DNA of 43,276 bases from Candidatus Poseidoniales archaeon (GCA_028283345.1 JAPOGE010000005.1:1-43276), one strand, 5' to 3'; shown: positions 9,085 to 18,325, counted from the stretch's first letter. Numbers and translations are program-made. The notes: a model not told the origin generated them from the letters alone.

Positions 9085-9537
9085 ATGGCAGTACCCGATA
9101 GCGTGCTCCACTCACTGCATTCCATGGATGGCTATGACCAGATGCTGGCGCTGGATAAAATCGCCCGAGAGCACGGTATCGAGGTTGCCCAACTCGAGGC
9201 CGAACTCAGCGTCTTCATCCAGCGCGGGGTGATGCCGCCGACCGAGATGGTAGAGTCGCAGCAAAATGTCATCGATGAATTTACCATTCCCGGCGATACG
9301 ACCGGCCAGGTCGGACAATCCGCTCAGCACTTGGCACCATCCTCACCGCAGTATATCGATGACCCATCCAAATTACGCATGCGCTACGACCCCAGCGTCG
9401 AAGGTGGAGAGCGCCAATCCGGGGTCACTCAGGCGATTCTGTGCCCGACCTGCAGTGCACCGCTGGGAATTCCCCCGACCCGGCCAATCAAGATCACCTG
9501 CCCGAATTGTGCTACCGAATCTCTGTTTGAAAACTGA
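9085..9537 (+). CDS. Small zinc-ribbon protein
   Basis: The product has 150 residues. The first half is helical and acidic (residues 1-55, ALDKIAREHGIE...), reminiscent of short coiled or winged segments. The middle is Pro/Gln/Ser-rich and looks disordered. The C-terminus has two CxxC knuckles, CPTCSAPLG and ITCPNCATES, that would coordinate one zinc ion. Such ribbons bind nucleic acid or protein partners, but the function is unknown. The ATG at 9085 is the first start in the frame. The gene is divergent from the CBS-domain gene across 143 bases and convergent with the DUF373 gene. Confidence 0.72.
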   Translation: MAVPDSVLHSLHSMDGYDQMLALDKIAREHGIEVAQLEAELSVFIQRGVMPPTEMVESQQNVIDEFTIPGDTTGQVGQSAQHLAPSSPQYIDDPSKLRMRYDPSVEGGERQSGVTQAILCPTCSAPLGIPPTRPIKITCPNCATESLFEN

Positions 9538-9608
9538 GTGGTGACCGGATACTTGGGCGCATCGGCTCATTCACTGAGTTGGAACTTGCGGTTGTAGTGG
9601 GGGCCGGG

Positions 9609-10733
9609 TCAGATTCCCCAGTATTTCTCTGAACTGGATTGCCGTTGTTGCACGGTCTTGACGATGAGCAGGGTCAACCACAGAACGAACAGCCACGCAA
9701 TCGGCACGGTTCCATCCTGTAGGATTCGTCTGACATCGAATTCATAGTCCGAGCCCTTGAGCACCTGAATGGTGATTTCCAACCCGGTGTTGAGGAATGA
9801 ATAGACCACCATTCCTCCGGCAGCAAGCACAAAGGCACGGCCGGAGAACTGGCCCCGCCGCAGACGCAGCAGTAACAGGCCACCGATAATCAGAAGGAAT
9901 ACGATGACGACCCAAGCCAGAGCACTGTGGAAGGAGGAGAGGTAGAGCACACTGCTGCGCGAACCGGCTTCGAGTTCATCATTATATTCAGAAAAAGCAT
10001 TGGCGACCGCGAAGACCGATGAGAATACCGCCCCGGCCCACATCAGTGAGGAGAAGAACGCGGCATCGGTATTCTCGCGCATCTCCGACATCACCCGTGC
10101 GACATTCGCTTCCAACCCCAACCCCTTGAACAGCAGCCAGAAGCCGACGAAAAACGGTAGGCCACCGATTAGAATGTCACCACCCAATTCAGGAGGGAGC
10201 ATGATTCCGAGGCCGAAAATCATCAACACGATAGCGAGAGGAACCAGCATCTTGGCCCGCCACTTCGGGTCTTCAAGCGCTTTGACGATGTAGTAGTAGG
10301 TGCCCTCGATACCCTTCGATTGTTTGACGATGATCTTCTGCACGTGGTCGATTCGCACCTGACTCTGTAGAATCGGTAGGACCGACTCATCTTCGGCACC
10401 ATCGGTCACCAAGATTGCCCGGTCTGGTTGGAATTGTGCAACCACTTCCTCGAGTTGCGCCGCGATGGCCCGGTCCGAACGGATACCGACCTTCTCGTCC
10501 CCGGTCAGGATGGCGACTTCCACCGCGTCGCCACTCTCACAACTTTCAGCCAAGTTGTCGTGTTGGTTCAGCGCCCCGAGAATCGCGTTGGTATCGCTTT
10601 CCTCCGGGTCGGCAATCCCTAATTTGAGAGCGGCGGTCAATACATTTCGCCGGCCTATTACCGGGCCGCGTATTGCGGCTTTTATCCCGAGGTCATTGTC
10701 GCGGTCGACGGTCAGTACGATAATACGGACGAT
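9609..10733 (-). CDS. DUF373 family archaeal membrane protein (non-canonical start)
   Basis: The soluble N-terminal domain carries the DUF373 signature. The codons just above the TTG at 10640 read LTVDRDNDLGIKAAIRGP and then VIGRRN, followed by LTAALKLGIADPEESDTNAI. DUF373 proteins conserve this VDRD(N/D)DLG...GP(V/I)IGR...A..LALADPE block at the extreme N-terminus, so translation must start before 10700. The frame closes at a TAA (10763-10761), and between that stop and VDRD there is no ATG, GTG or TTG. ATC at 10733 or ATT at 10724 are the plausible starts, behind the strong Shine-Dalgarno AGAGGTGATC (10745-10736). I give 10733. Residues after about 130 form six membrane helices. The function of the family is not established. 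Confidence 0.82.
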   Translation of the reverse strand: MVRIIVLTVDRDNDLGIKAAIRGPVIGRRNVLTAALKLGIADPEESDTNAILGALNQHDNLAESCESGDAVEVAILTGDEKVGIRSDRAIAAQLEEVVAQFQPDRAILVTDGAEDESVLPILQSQVRIDHVQKIIVKQSKGIEGTYYYIVKALEDPKWRAKMLVPLAIVLMIFGLGIMLPPELGGDILIGGLPFFVGFWLLFKGLGLEANVARVMSEMRENTDAAFFSSLMWAGAVFSSVFAVANAFSEYNDELEAGSRSSVLYLSSFHSALAWVVIVFLLIIGGLLLLRLRRGQFSGRAFVLAAGGMVVYSFLNTGLEITIQVLKGSDYEFDVRRILQDGTVPIAWLFVLWLTLLIVKTVQQRQSSSEKYWGI

Positions 10734-10735
10734 GC

Positions 10736-10745
10736 GATCACCTCT
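10736..10745 (-). promoter_or_regulatory. Strong Shine-Dalgarno before the DUF373 gene
   Basis: The minus strand reads AGAGGTGATC, nine of ten matches to the complement of the archaeal 16S 3' end (GGAGGTGATC). It stands seven bases after its GAGG core from ATC 10733 and further from ATT 10724. It supports initiation here, upstream of the only conventional start codon (TTG 10640). Confidence 0.55.
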
Positions 10746-10810
10746 GAGCCGTTGGCTCGATTAGCGTAAACCCCCCCTCCAATATCAACCATCGCCTCGG
10801 TGGCCTCTAT

Positions 10811-11059
10811 TCAAGCGAGTCTATCTATCAATTCACCGAAGACGGTGTAAAAAGTGCGTAATTCGCTGGAAAAATCCCTTCCTTGAATCTCTGGCAACTC
10901 GATTTTCTTTTCGCTACTTATTTGGCAAATTCCCTCGACGGTTGAGAGGACCATCGGCCCACTAGACATCCATAGACGCATGAACATGAGTAATTGCGGG
11001 GTATTCTCAATCGTCAGGTTTCCTTGGCTCATGACCCAACTCAGTCGATGAAGAACCAT
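10811..11059 (-). CDS. Small hypothetical protein downstream of priL
   Basis: This is an 82-residue open frame. Starting at the internal ATG at 11032 it would have 73 residues (MSQGNLTIENTPQLL...). The composition is that of a soluble alpha/beta protein, not a GC-driven shadow frame. The region has no competing open frame of comparable quality, and it lies on the same strand 33 bases after priL. I recognise no family. It may be a small primase-operon protein or a chance frame, and the only support is codon-level appearance and position. Confidence 0.45.
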   Translation of the reverse strand: MVLHRLSWVMSQGNLTIENTPQLLMFMRLWMSSGPMVLSTVEGICQISSEKKIELPEIQGRDFSSELRTFYTVFGELIDRLA

Positions 11060-11092
11060 GAAAGTTGTCCACCGAAGGCCACTGAGTATTTG

Positions 11093-12343
11093 TTACGACG
11101 GCCGGTCTTCGGAGGTGGTGGTATCGCTCTGGCCGACACGGTCCTCCTCATCTGCCTTAGCGGCAGCGTCACGCAACCGCCAGCGCTGTTGTGAGCGTAG
11201 ATACTTCATCGGATGGTCGAGCCACGGCTGGTCGCACAACCGGTCATCGCCGGGTTGCACCGCACAGCAGGCATTCAACTTGAGTTTTGCACACCCTGCC
11301 GGGGTGTAAGCGCGGTCGTAGACATGGCCTATCTGGTAGGCGGTGGTCTTCGGATTGTAGTCCGGGGCGTTGATGAAGAACCCGGCACAGGTTTCCTTAG
11401 GCAGGCCGATGGTGGCAGAAATCGAAGCGAGGAAGAGCCGGCCGAAGTGATTGACGTTGATGCCGGCCTCCAACTCGCGCACCGCTTTACGCATACATGG
11501 TGGCCAATCATCCTGCTCTACCCCGCTCAACTCCAGACGCTCACTCGAGGCTTGCTGAATCAGGGTGGTGGCCATTCCGACCGCATCTGCAAGTCGCACC
11601 GCGAGCTCATCTGTGACCTCGGTCATCCGCCGCAAAGCATCGGCCATTATCTGTTCCTTGATACGTTCGCGTAACAGGCGGGCGAGTTGTTGCTGGCTAC
11701 CCATCCGTCGATCGCCCAAGATTACCTTACCACCATTGACTTCATGGTTGATGAGGCGCCAGCGCTCACCGGTGATGCGAGGGCAGATCTCGATGAAATC
11801 AGCAAGCCCGACCTGCCAGACCTCGTCGCTGATTCCCCCTCGCCCTCCCGGCTTGGCTTGGCCGGTCGTGCCCATGGCAGTTGTAGTGAGGTTGGTGGCA
11901 CTTGCCGGGGCGGCAACTTTTTCGATTTGTGAGAGGTAGGTGCGGGCGATTATCGGTAATGCCGCATCATCCACGCAGAGCAACCTCTCGGCGCGCTCGG
12001 CTTCGGCTTGCGCCCAGCGGGAAATCAACACCTCTTGTTCCGAAGCGCATACGATGAGTCGAGCATAGGAGTAAGAGAATGATTCCAATAATCGCCCCTC
12101 TTCGGTGTGGATATCACGCATCGCCATCGCGTCCACACCGCCTTTGTTGCCAATCGACTCGACCAAACGCAATCGCCCCCTGGTGCGGGTTTCATCCATT
12201 CTCTCCGAGTCGAGAAGGACGTCGAGGGTGATGTCGTTATCGTCTGCGAGTCGGCGTTGATAAGCACTGGACTGGGGGAGGAAGGGATAACGCGCCAAGA
12301 TGACGTCATCGTCGATGACCGGCACCTGCAATGGCATTGCCAT
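11093..12343 (-). CDS. priL: DNA primase large subunit, iron-sulfur type
   Basis: PriL partners the catalytic small subunit PriS to make replication primers; its C-terminal 4Fe-4S domain supports initiation. The C-terminal half holds the diagnostic pattern DWPPCMRKAV...NVNHFGRLFLA (about residues 281-305) and then PAGCAKLKLNACCAV and RLCDQPWLDHPMKYL (about 348-378). Together these give the four cluster cysteines. The N-terminal region is the helical PriS-binding domain (ILARYPFLP near the start). I start at ATG 12343 (MAMPLQVPVIDDD); ATG 12337 is nearly equivalent. The longer open frame to 12526 is antisense to the divergent mptE gene and has no family similarity. The gap to mptE is 61 bases. 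PriS itself is not in the window. Confidence 0.92.
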   Translation of the reverse strand: MAMPLQVPVIDDDVILARYPFLPQSSAYQRRLADDNDITLDVLLDSERMDETRTRGRLRLVESIGNKGGVDAMAMRDIHTEEGRLLESFSYSYARLIVCASEQEVLISRWAQAEAERAERLLCVDDAALPIIARTYLSQIEKVAAPASATNLTTTAMGTTGQAKPGGRGGISDEVWQVGLADFIEICPRITGERWRLINHEVNGGKVILGDRRMGSQQQLARLLRERIKEQIMADALRRMTEVTDELAVRLADAVGMATTLIQQASSERLELSGVEQDDWPPCMRKAVRELEAGINVNHFGRLFLASISATIGLPKETCAGFFINAPDYNPKTTAYQIGHVYDRAYTPAGCAKLKLNACCAVQPGDDRLCDQPWLDHPMKYLRSQQRWRLRDAAAKADEEDRVGQSDTTTSEDRPS

Positions 12344-12404
12344 GGTTGGGCAAGGGTGTCGAGGGTTTTTGAAGCATAGCCGTAGTACTGATGATGAGGG
12401 ATGT

Positions 12405-13217
12405 ATGCCTCGCACAGACGTGCTCGCCCCGGTTTCTGCTTGGTTGGTCGATGTGCAGGAGCAGATTCGCGCTGACTTTGGATGGTGTGAGTCAGACGAC
12501 CTCGACAGTGCTCTGGCGGTGCGCAAAGCGGCTGATATACACCCCTTCTGGTCGGTAGATAATCGCTTGAAAACGCTTACTGCAGTACGGGATAAATTAC
12601 TCGCTGACCAAGCCCCGGTAGTCGTTCTCGGGGCGGCGGTCGAAGTAGGAGATATGGAAATATTGGCTGAACTTGGGCCTCACCTCGTCGCCGCCGATGG
12701 CAGTGTCGGCATTCTCGCTGAACTCGACTCAGTTTGCGACCTCGCTGGCGGCCAAGGTGACGACCCTGCGGGTGGTGTTGGGGGCGGTGTTGCGGGCGGT
12801 GACCATTGGGCTCGGCTGGCCCTGGTGGTCAGCGATGCCGACGGGTGGCCGTATCTGCAACTCGCGGTCGAGCGAGAAGTTCCTATCGCCCTGCATGCCC
12901 ACGGAGATAATCACGCTGAGGTCGCCTCGGCCCTCCACCGTTGGAGTGATGGAAACCCGCCAGCGATTTTTCTTACCCACCAGACATCAAAAGATCTGGA
13001 AGGGATGTACAATCCCGGGGGTTTCACCGACGGTGACAGGGCCATCTGTCTGCTGCTGGCCCTGGGGGTGACTCCTGAGCGTCTGATTCCGGTCGGCTAT
13101 GACGAGCACACTTTCGGTCGCTGGTCGGCAGTCTCGGACGAAGCTATCAAGCGACGCAAATTGGGGTGGATGGCTAAGATACTCGACCATCTGGGGTTCG
13201 GTGATGGTGAGCGGTGA
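12405..13217 (+). CDS. mptE: 6-hydroxymethylpterin diphosphokinase MptE-like (DUF115)
   Basis: MptE-type enzymes transfer diphosphate from ATP to 6-hydroxymethyl-7,8-dihydropterin in archaeal tetrahydro(methano)pterin/folate synthesis. The 270-residue product shows the DUF115 hallmarks: a Rossmann-like start VVVLGAAVEVGD near residue 67, the signature ALHAHGDNH at about residues 161-169, and FLTHQTS near 190, a conserved late His motif. The ATG at 12405 fits the family start; upstream codons in frame are antisense to priL and unlikely to be translated. A Gly-rich stretch near residues 122-136 (GGQGDDPAGGVGGG) is unusual, probably a flexible insert. The gene overlaps the next one by 14 bases. 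Confidence 0.85.
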   Translation: MPRTDVLAPVSAWLVDVQEQIRADFGWCESDDLDSALAVRKAADIHPFWSVDNRLKTLTAVRDKLLADQAPVVVLGAAVEVGDMEILAELGPHLVAADGSVGILAELDSVCDLAGGQGDDPAGGVGGGVAGGDHWARLALVVSDADGWPYLQLAVEREVPIALHAHGDNHAEVASALHRWSDGNPPAIFLTHQTSKDLEGMYNPGGFTDGDRAICLLLALGVTPERLIPVGYDEHTFGRWSAVSDEAIKRRKLGWMAKILDHLGFGDGER

Positions 13218-14073
13218 TGATGGCGAAGAGTTGGCCGCGGCACACCAGCGTCTGCGGCGAGCGACCCTCGCCGCGGTCTTTCTCCTCGTCGGCTTACAGG
13301 CTGGGTGGCTATTGGTCATCTCGCAGTCGGCGACGCGGGAGGTCAACGATATAGATACAGCCTTTCACAGCAGTCACTATTTCGAAGTTCCCGATATCAC
13401 CGCGACCGGAAAATCGATGCCGGTTTCGTTCACTTGTTCAAATGTAATCGGGCAAAATAATTCCAGCGTCGGAATCGGGTGGGCATTATATGATGAAAGT
13501 GGGCGGGTGGTGGCTGATTGGAATGGTATGTCGGGCGGCGACTGTGGTGGTTTTGACCTTTCTTTGGAGCCCGGGGATTACAAGATTCTCACGACCGAGG
13601 ACAGCGGTGCATATTTCGAACAGAATCTACACCTCAAGGTGTGGAAATCAATTTCATTCGAGGGGCATATGATAGGATTGGTCGTCGCTATTCTGCTAGG
13701 TGGTGACGGAATATGGCGGGCGAGGAAGAAGATCAAAGCTTTGGACAAGCCCACCGAACAGCACAAAATCGCCCAGAAAGGGGTGTGGGAACAAGTCCAT
13801 TCCGAGATGGAGGAGGAAGACCGGATTCAGGCCGAGGTGAGTGAGATGAGTTTCACTGGCTTCGTCGACCAACCCAGCGGCGAATCACCTGCCGGAAAGG
13901 ATATACCGGCGCTGTCAGAACACGACCAGACCGCTGAGATTGAACTTGCCGAGGAGCAGATGTCTGACTTGGATGAGATGGAGGAAGGGACGATGGAAGG
14001 TCTGCGCGGGCCGCTCAAGCGGGATGAGAGAATCAAGCGAGTTGGAGATATCTACGATTTTATGGACGATTAG
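13204..14073 (+). CDS. Membrane protein with small extracytoplasmic domain and acidic tail
   Basis: From ATG 13204 (GTG 13201 is an in-frame alternative) the 289-residue protein has membrane helix 1 at about residues 20-39. An extracytoplasmic domain of about 115 residues follows, with two cysteines (SFTCSNV and GGDCGGFDL) that could form a disulfide. The domain ends in a beta-sandwich-like GDYKILTTEDSG...LHLKVW. Membrane helix 2 is near residues 160-177. The remaining 110 residues are a charged, acidic cytoplasmic tail (EMEEEDRIQAEVSEM..., DLDEMEEGTMEGL) ending in DIYDFMDD. I recognise no family. It overlaps mptE by 14 bases and is co-transcribed with it, but no functional link is evident. 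Confidence 0.75.
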   Translation: MVSGDDGEELAAAHQRLRRATLAAVFLLVGLQAGWLLVISQSATREVNDIDTAFHSSHYFEVPDITATGKSMPVSFTCSNVIGQNNSSVGIGWALYDESGRVVADWNGMSGGDCGGFDLSLEPGDYKILTTEDSGAYFEQNLHLKVWKSISFEGHMIGLVVAILLGGDGIWRARKKIKALDKPTEQHKIAQKGVWEQVHSEMEEEDRIQAEVSEMSFTGFVDQPSGESPAGKDIPALSEHDQTAEIELAEEQMSDLDEMEEGTMEGLRGPLKRDERIKRVGDIYDFMDD

Positions 14074-14190
14074 CGAACCGGGCTTGATGACCGTCACGGT
14101 GGTCCAGACGGGGTGAATCGGTTAGCGATAATTTTGCGCTGGATGGCCGCATTTGCGGGGTTAATCGGCTAGTGAGAGGGGCTGGATAGG

Positions 14191-17100
14191 CTAGATGAAG
14201 TCGAACAGCGATGCTTGCCGCGCCCGGTCATTGTTGAACAGGCTCTCGACCGATTTTGCCAGCCATTCGATATTCTGCTTGGTATAATTATCGACGCCAT
14301 AGGTATTGACGACGTGCCCGGTGACGTCGATGTATTTGCGCACCGCTCCCTCGGTGACGGTAAGGGCCAGATTTCCACCGCATTGGCGATTATCATCAGC
14401 GGCTATTCCTAGCGCTGCGCCGGCCATACCATCGCCGCCCTTCTTAATCTGGATACATTTCCCTGCCAATGGCATGCGGCGATATGAGTGGGCGCATTTC
14501 ATACAACGAATCTTCTGTCGGGTGAAGGCGACGAGATTTCCTCGCAGGTCGGGAAGGAAATGCGAGCGTACCACGCTGCTGGCGACGGTGCGGACATCGA
14601 CGGCGCGAAGTTTGCGGCCGATTTCCAACTGACCATTCATCTTGTCGACCATGGTCTCAAGGGTCTTGTAGGCCGACATTGCCGGGCCGGCATCGAGTGA
14701 AATGCAATCATGGGTGTAGCCATAGCCGCGCAGACTGAGGGGTGTATTGATGCGGCCGTCGACGATGTCGACCAGGTCGAGCACCTCCTTGGGCTGGGGT
14801 TGGGATAGGGTGGCCTCGTAGAAGGCGCGGGGGTAGTACCACGAACAATCGACATTGAGCGCCTCTTTGTCGACCTCGGTCGGGTTGATGCGCGTGGTCA
14901 GGACCAGTGGTGCATCCATCTGCCCGCCGCGATTGGCGGGGAGAATCTCGCGGCTGAAATTCAACAGACCATCGAGCAACATCATAATCGCATCCTCATC
15001 GCCATCACAATTTCTGCGTTTTGAGGCGTGGAATAACGGGTGGGCATAACCGCCGCTGCAATTACTCCAACCGATGATGCGCGACAGCACCCCACTGCTG
15101 GTGTGCGGCGCTAGGGCGATGGTCAGGTGACCGATGAGGTCGTCGGCGGTATGGCAGTTGTAGAATGGTTCAAGGCCATAGAATCTCACCAACAGGTCGT
15201 CGATGAATTGGGTCGTGCGCAGGAGGAAATCATCGGCTCTCCGGCTGACGATCAAATCTTGGGGATAGAGTTCGAGCATCTGTTCAGCATTGCGAAGTTC
15301 TCGCCCATCGACATCGATTGTATAGCCCAATTGGCGTAAGCGCTCGATGCTGACATCTATTTCTCGGGGGCGGAAATGGGTAATCGGAACATCGGACATA
15401 TCGAAGCGAATAGTGCCGTCACGAAATACCGAGAGCCGGTGTGCGGCGCGTAAGATGCCCTTTTCCAATGCCTCGGGGGTCTGACCCTTGGACATCAATC
15501 CCTTGACGCATTTGACGATCTGCGGCATGCGGATCCCAAGGTTATCCCTCGCCGCATCGATTATCTTCTGAATCGGTAATGACTGCATCACTCCCATTCG
15601 CCGGGCGCCACTGTTTTCGGCCTCGGTGCGCGGCTCGCAGCGCCCACCGCAGACCTCGCCGGGAACGGTTTGGGCGATACAGGTCAGCATGCCCGAGGCA
15701 GCGCCACAATTCACACAGAATAGCTTGCGTAACTGAACTCGTAGAGTGCCCTTATCGGCCGCGACCGAAAGCCGCCGTTGTGGCCCACCGGCCATACCGA
15801 TGGGGAATAGTGAATGGACCGCCGGGCGCATTTCCCGTGGCGCGGCTTTTTCCGGTCTTGCCATCCTGGTGCCGATACGCACCGGCGCCGAGTGTTGCCA
15901 GCGCAGGTCGCTGGTTTTTCGTACCAACCAAATGGCGCCATCGACTCGATGCTCATCCTCAAGGACAAAAGCATCCTCGAGCAATATCGGGTTTTCCGGC
16001 CCCGGGTCGAGGACTTCATCCATCGCCTCCTTACCCTTTCTTTCGGTATCCTCGATATTGTAGCCTTTTTGCCGAGAATCGGTTTCAGCGGCGATACGAA
16101 TCCGTGCCCTTTCCGCATCGAGGGTGTGCCGGCGCTCCGCTTCCCGCTTCAGCAATTCGGCAATCTGCAATAATTTTTCACTGCGTGCCCGCAGGTGTAT
16201 GCCGGCATCGACAATCTGCTCAACCTTGCCATTCTGCTCACCGAGGCCCAAGCCCTCCAGCATCGCTTCCCAGCCTGAGGTGATGAGCAGGTCATCACCT
16301 TCGTGGTGATGGGCCAGCCCCAACACCAGCGCGAATGCCTTGGGTAAGCCGTGTACCCGCAGGGTCTCCATTTCGGCGATTTTTTCGTCGAGCAGTGGTT
16401 CACATAAGTGGAATTCAGGGCCCGGCGTCTCACCTTGGAAATCCTCGAATTGAAACTGTTGCAATGGAGATGGGTCCCAACCCTCAACCCCACCGCTGAT
16501 TCGCAAAGCGTCATCATCGATCTGAGCTCGTTGCAGTATCGCCAACATCGGTTCAATCCATTCCAGCGGCAGGTCGGACCACCAGGGGTTGTGAGGTGGT
16601 GGCAATGAGGTGGCGAACCTCTGGGCTATGGCTTCGGCTTGGTGCCAGTCAAGGGTCAGCGCCCGCAGGAATTGATGCCAAGCCCTGCGGGTGGTCTCGA
16701 TACCACCACTGGAAGTGCCGGCTGGGGCACCAGCGGGTAACTTTTCCCGCGACAGGCCGGTGATGTCGACGAAGTCCAGCAAGCCTTTGTCATCCAATGA
16801 ATCCAGCAGGTCGCTGGCCCACCAGTCATTACTATATGCCGAGGGAACCAGTTTCTTGTTATTCTCAAGGAATTCGCCGAAGCCGAGCACCAACTCGCCA
16901 TTATCCCAGATCATCAGAGTCTCGCCCCCCACTCGCTCCCAGGTCGCCTCGTCATCGACGCGTAGGAATCTACCATCCTCAAGCAGTAGCCAAGGGCCAT
17001 CGGCCTCATCGCAAGGGGTCACGGCGCAGGCTTTGCCGGGGCGCTCGATTTTCATCTGCGTGCCGACTGCGAGGAAGTCGTCCATCGCCCGCATGCTGAC

Positions 17101-18159
17101 CGGATTCAGCGAGCCCGCGGCCAGCCCCGAAGTTCTCGGCCGGCCATACCTGAGGCGAAATCCACCTGGTTTTGAGGGTTCGCCGAAGACCGGACGGCCA
17201 GCGATGATGTCGTTCATGAATTTGCGTACCGGCTTGATTTGGCGGCGGGCGACAATACCGTTGCCAGAATCATCACTCCCCTTGGCGGCGAAAGCCGAGA
17301 TGAATTCCCATCCCGGTACTTTCAAGCGCTCAGTGTGCTTTTGAATCTTAGGTGCCTTGAGGCATAAGCCCTCACCGATAACCAGCAGGACACCGCCGCG
17401 AATCCTTGCATCGTCGATATTTCTACACTCGCCAAAACCACTGCATTCGATAGATTCTGTTGACTCTCCATTGATCATCACCGGGCAGGCTCGTACGATG
17501 GTGTCGACCTCGTCCGGGGGTGGGCGATATTGCAGATTTCCGCGGTAGAGGCCGAATTCCTCCTTGACCCGTTCAACCTCAGGGGTGGTCGGCAGGTATG
17601 GCCCGATGCCCAAATCTCGGCGAATCATATCGCCGATGAGTACGGCCAGTGCTTGTGCGGTACCGCCAGCAGCGCGTATCGGGCCGGCGAAATGCAGGCT
17701 GAGAAAAGGCGAACCGTCGAGATTGTGCAAGAGCCTGACCTCGCTTATCCCCTCGAGTGGAGCGACCAGTACCGCTTCGGTGAGAATGGCTAGGCCGACC
17801 CTCAGGCCGACATCGATTGACTTGACCATATCATGGCCATCATCGCGGAAACGGCGAGCCACTTTCTGAGCCATTGATATCGCCGTAGTCTCACGGTCAC
17901 TCGCCTTGAGCATGGTACGGATATCGGCGGCGATATCGACCCCATCGAGGTGATTGATGAGTAATTTCTCGGTGCGGCTGGCGAGATCAGAGGCGCGCGG
18001 TATCTCGACCTCATAGGTATGGTCGAGCCCTTTTTGGCGCGCCCTTTGCGCCAATTTATAGCATTCTTCGGCGTGTTCGTCGAGCCAGGTCTGGTAGTTC
18101 TCCATCTCCCTGGCCAGGCGCTCTCCGTCGCGGGCCAGAAGTTCTTCACGTCCCGACAT
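14191..18159 (-). CDS. polC: DNA polymerase D large (catalytic) subunit DP2
   Basis: DP2 is the polymerising subunit of the archaeal replicative polymerase PolD, with a two-barrel active site like multisubunit RNA polymerases. At 1322 residues it has the expected length without an intein. The N-terminal conserved block LSLHFAGPIRAAGGTAQAL lies near residue 155. The catalytic aspartate loop is NCDGDEDA, followed by LDGLLNFSREILPANRGGQM and TRINPTEVDKEA. Zinc sites are FCVNCGAASGMLTC...GEVCGGRC and, near the C-terminus, IRCMKCAHSYRR...KCIQ. The last residues, RQASLFDFI, resemble a PCNA-interacting (PIP) box. ATG 18159 is preceded by GGAGAG at 18170-18165, a proper ribosome-binding site. The small exonuclease subunit DP1 is not in this window. 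Confidence 0.96.
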   Translation of the reverse strand: MSGREELLARDGERLAREMENYQTWLDEHAEECYKLAQRARQKGLDHTYEVEIPRASDLASRTEKLLINHLDGVDIAADIRTMLKASDRETTAISMAQKVARRFRDDGHDMVKSIDVGLRVGLAILTEAVLVAPLEGISEVRLLHNLDGSPFLSLHFAGPIRAAGGTAQALAVLIGDMIRRDLGIGPYLPTTPEVERVKEEFGLYRGNLQYRPPPDEVDTIVRACPVMINGESTESIECSGFGECRNIDDARIRGGVLLVIGEGLCLKAPKIQKHTERLKVPGWEFISAFAAKGSDDSGNGIVARRQIKPVRKFMNDIIAGRPVFGEPSKPGGFRLRYGRPRTSGLAAGSLNPVSMRAMDDFLAVGTQMKIERPGKACAVTPCDEADGPWLLLEDGRFLRVDDEATWERVGGETLMIWDNGELVLGFGEFLENNKKLVPSAYSNDWWASDLLDSLDDKGLLDFVDITGLSREKLPAGAPAGTSSGGIETTRRAWHQFLRALTLDWHQAEAIAQRFATSLPPPHNPWWSDLPLEWIEPMLAILQRAQIDDDALRISGGVEGWDPSPLQQFQFEDFQGETPGPEFHLCEPLLDEKIAEMETLRVHGLPKAFALVLGLAHHHEGDDLLITSGWEAMLEGLGLGEQNGKVEQIVDAGIHLRARSEKLLQIAELLKREAERRHTLDAERARIRIAAETDSRQKGYNIEDTERKGKEAMDEVLDPGPENPILLEDAFVLEDEHRVDGAIWLVRKTSDLRWQHSAPVRIGTRMARPEKAAPREMRPAVHSLFPIGMAGGPQRRLSVAADKGTLRVQLRKLFCVNCGAASGMLTCIAQTVPGEVCGGRCEPRTEAENSGARRMGVMQSLPIQKIIDAARDNLGIRMPQIVKCVKGLMSKGQTPEALEKGILRAAHRLSVFRDGTIRFDMSDVPITHFRPREIDVSIERLRQLGYTIDVDGRELRNAEQMLELYPQDLIVSRRADDFLLRTTQFIDDLLVRFYGLEPFYNCHTADDLIGHLTIALAPHTSSGVLSRIIGWSNCSGGYAHPLFHASKRRNCDGDEDAIMMLLDGLLNFSREILPANRGGQMDAPLVLTTRINPTEVDKEALNVDCSWYYPRAFYEATLSQPQPKEVLDLVDIVDGRINTPLSLRGYGYTHDCISLDAGPAMSAYKTLETMVDKMNGQLEIGRKLRAVDVRTVASSVVRSHFLPDLRGNLVAFTRQKIRCMKCAHSYRRMPLAGKCIQIKKGGDGMAGAALGIAADDNRQCGGNLALTVTEGAVRKYIDVTGHVVNTYGVDNYTKQNIEWLAKSVESLFNNDRARQASLFDFI

Positions 18160-18200
18160 TGAATCTCTCCGAGCCTTGCTTCAAGTGTTCGTCGACGGCC

Positions 18201-18210
18201 GTTTATCATC
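18201..18210 (-). promoter_or_regulatory. Possible TATA box for the PolD large subunit
   Basis: The minus strand reads GATGATAAAC about 45 bases before the ATG at 18159. This would give a leader of roughly 20 bases that contains the GGAGAG ribosome-binding site. The assignment rests only on sequence and spacing. Confidence 0.35.
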
Positions 18211-18325
18211 CCTACGTCACCCACTACACCCCGGATTCCACCGACGACCCCGACACTTCATCCATGGCAACCGTTTAGGCGATAAGGTTCATTCACCACC
18301 CCACAATACCGAGGTCGGGAGAGTC

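Noticed and set aside
12344-12526. N-terminal extension of the primase frame (61 further codons)
   Set aside because: It is antisense to the start of mptE, its Ser/Arg/His-rich content is unlike PriL, and a family-like start (MAMPLQVPVIDDD) is at 12343.
14074-14190. Terminator or RNA between the convergent genes
   Set aside because: There is no T-rich run or convincing hairpin; it reads as plain spacer.
14191-18159. Possible intein in the PolD large subunit, common in this gene
   Set aside because: The length is normal, the conserved blocks are contiguous and no intein splice motifs (initial Cys/Ser with TxxH, terminal HN) interrupt them.
18176-18325. Extended N-terminus of the orotate phosphoribosyltransferase frame
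   Set aside because: The codons are His/Pro/Arg-rich and overlap the PolD leader and promoter; ATG 18326 gives the usual family length.
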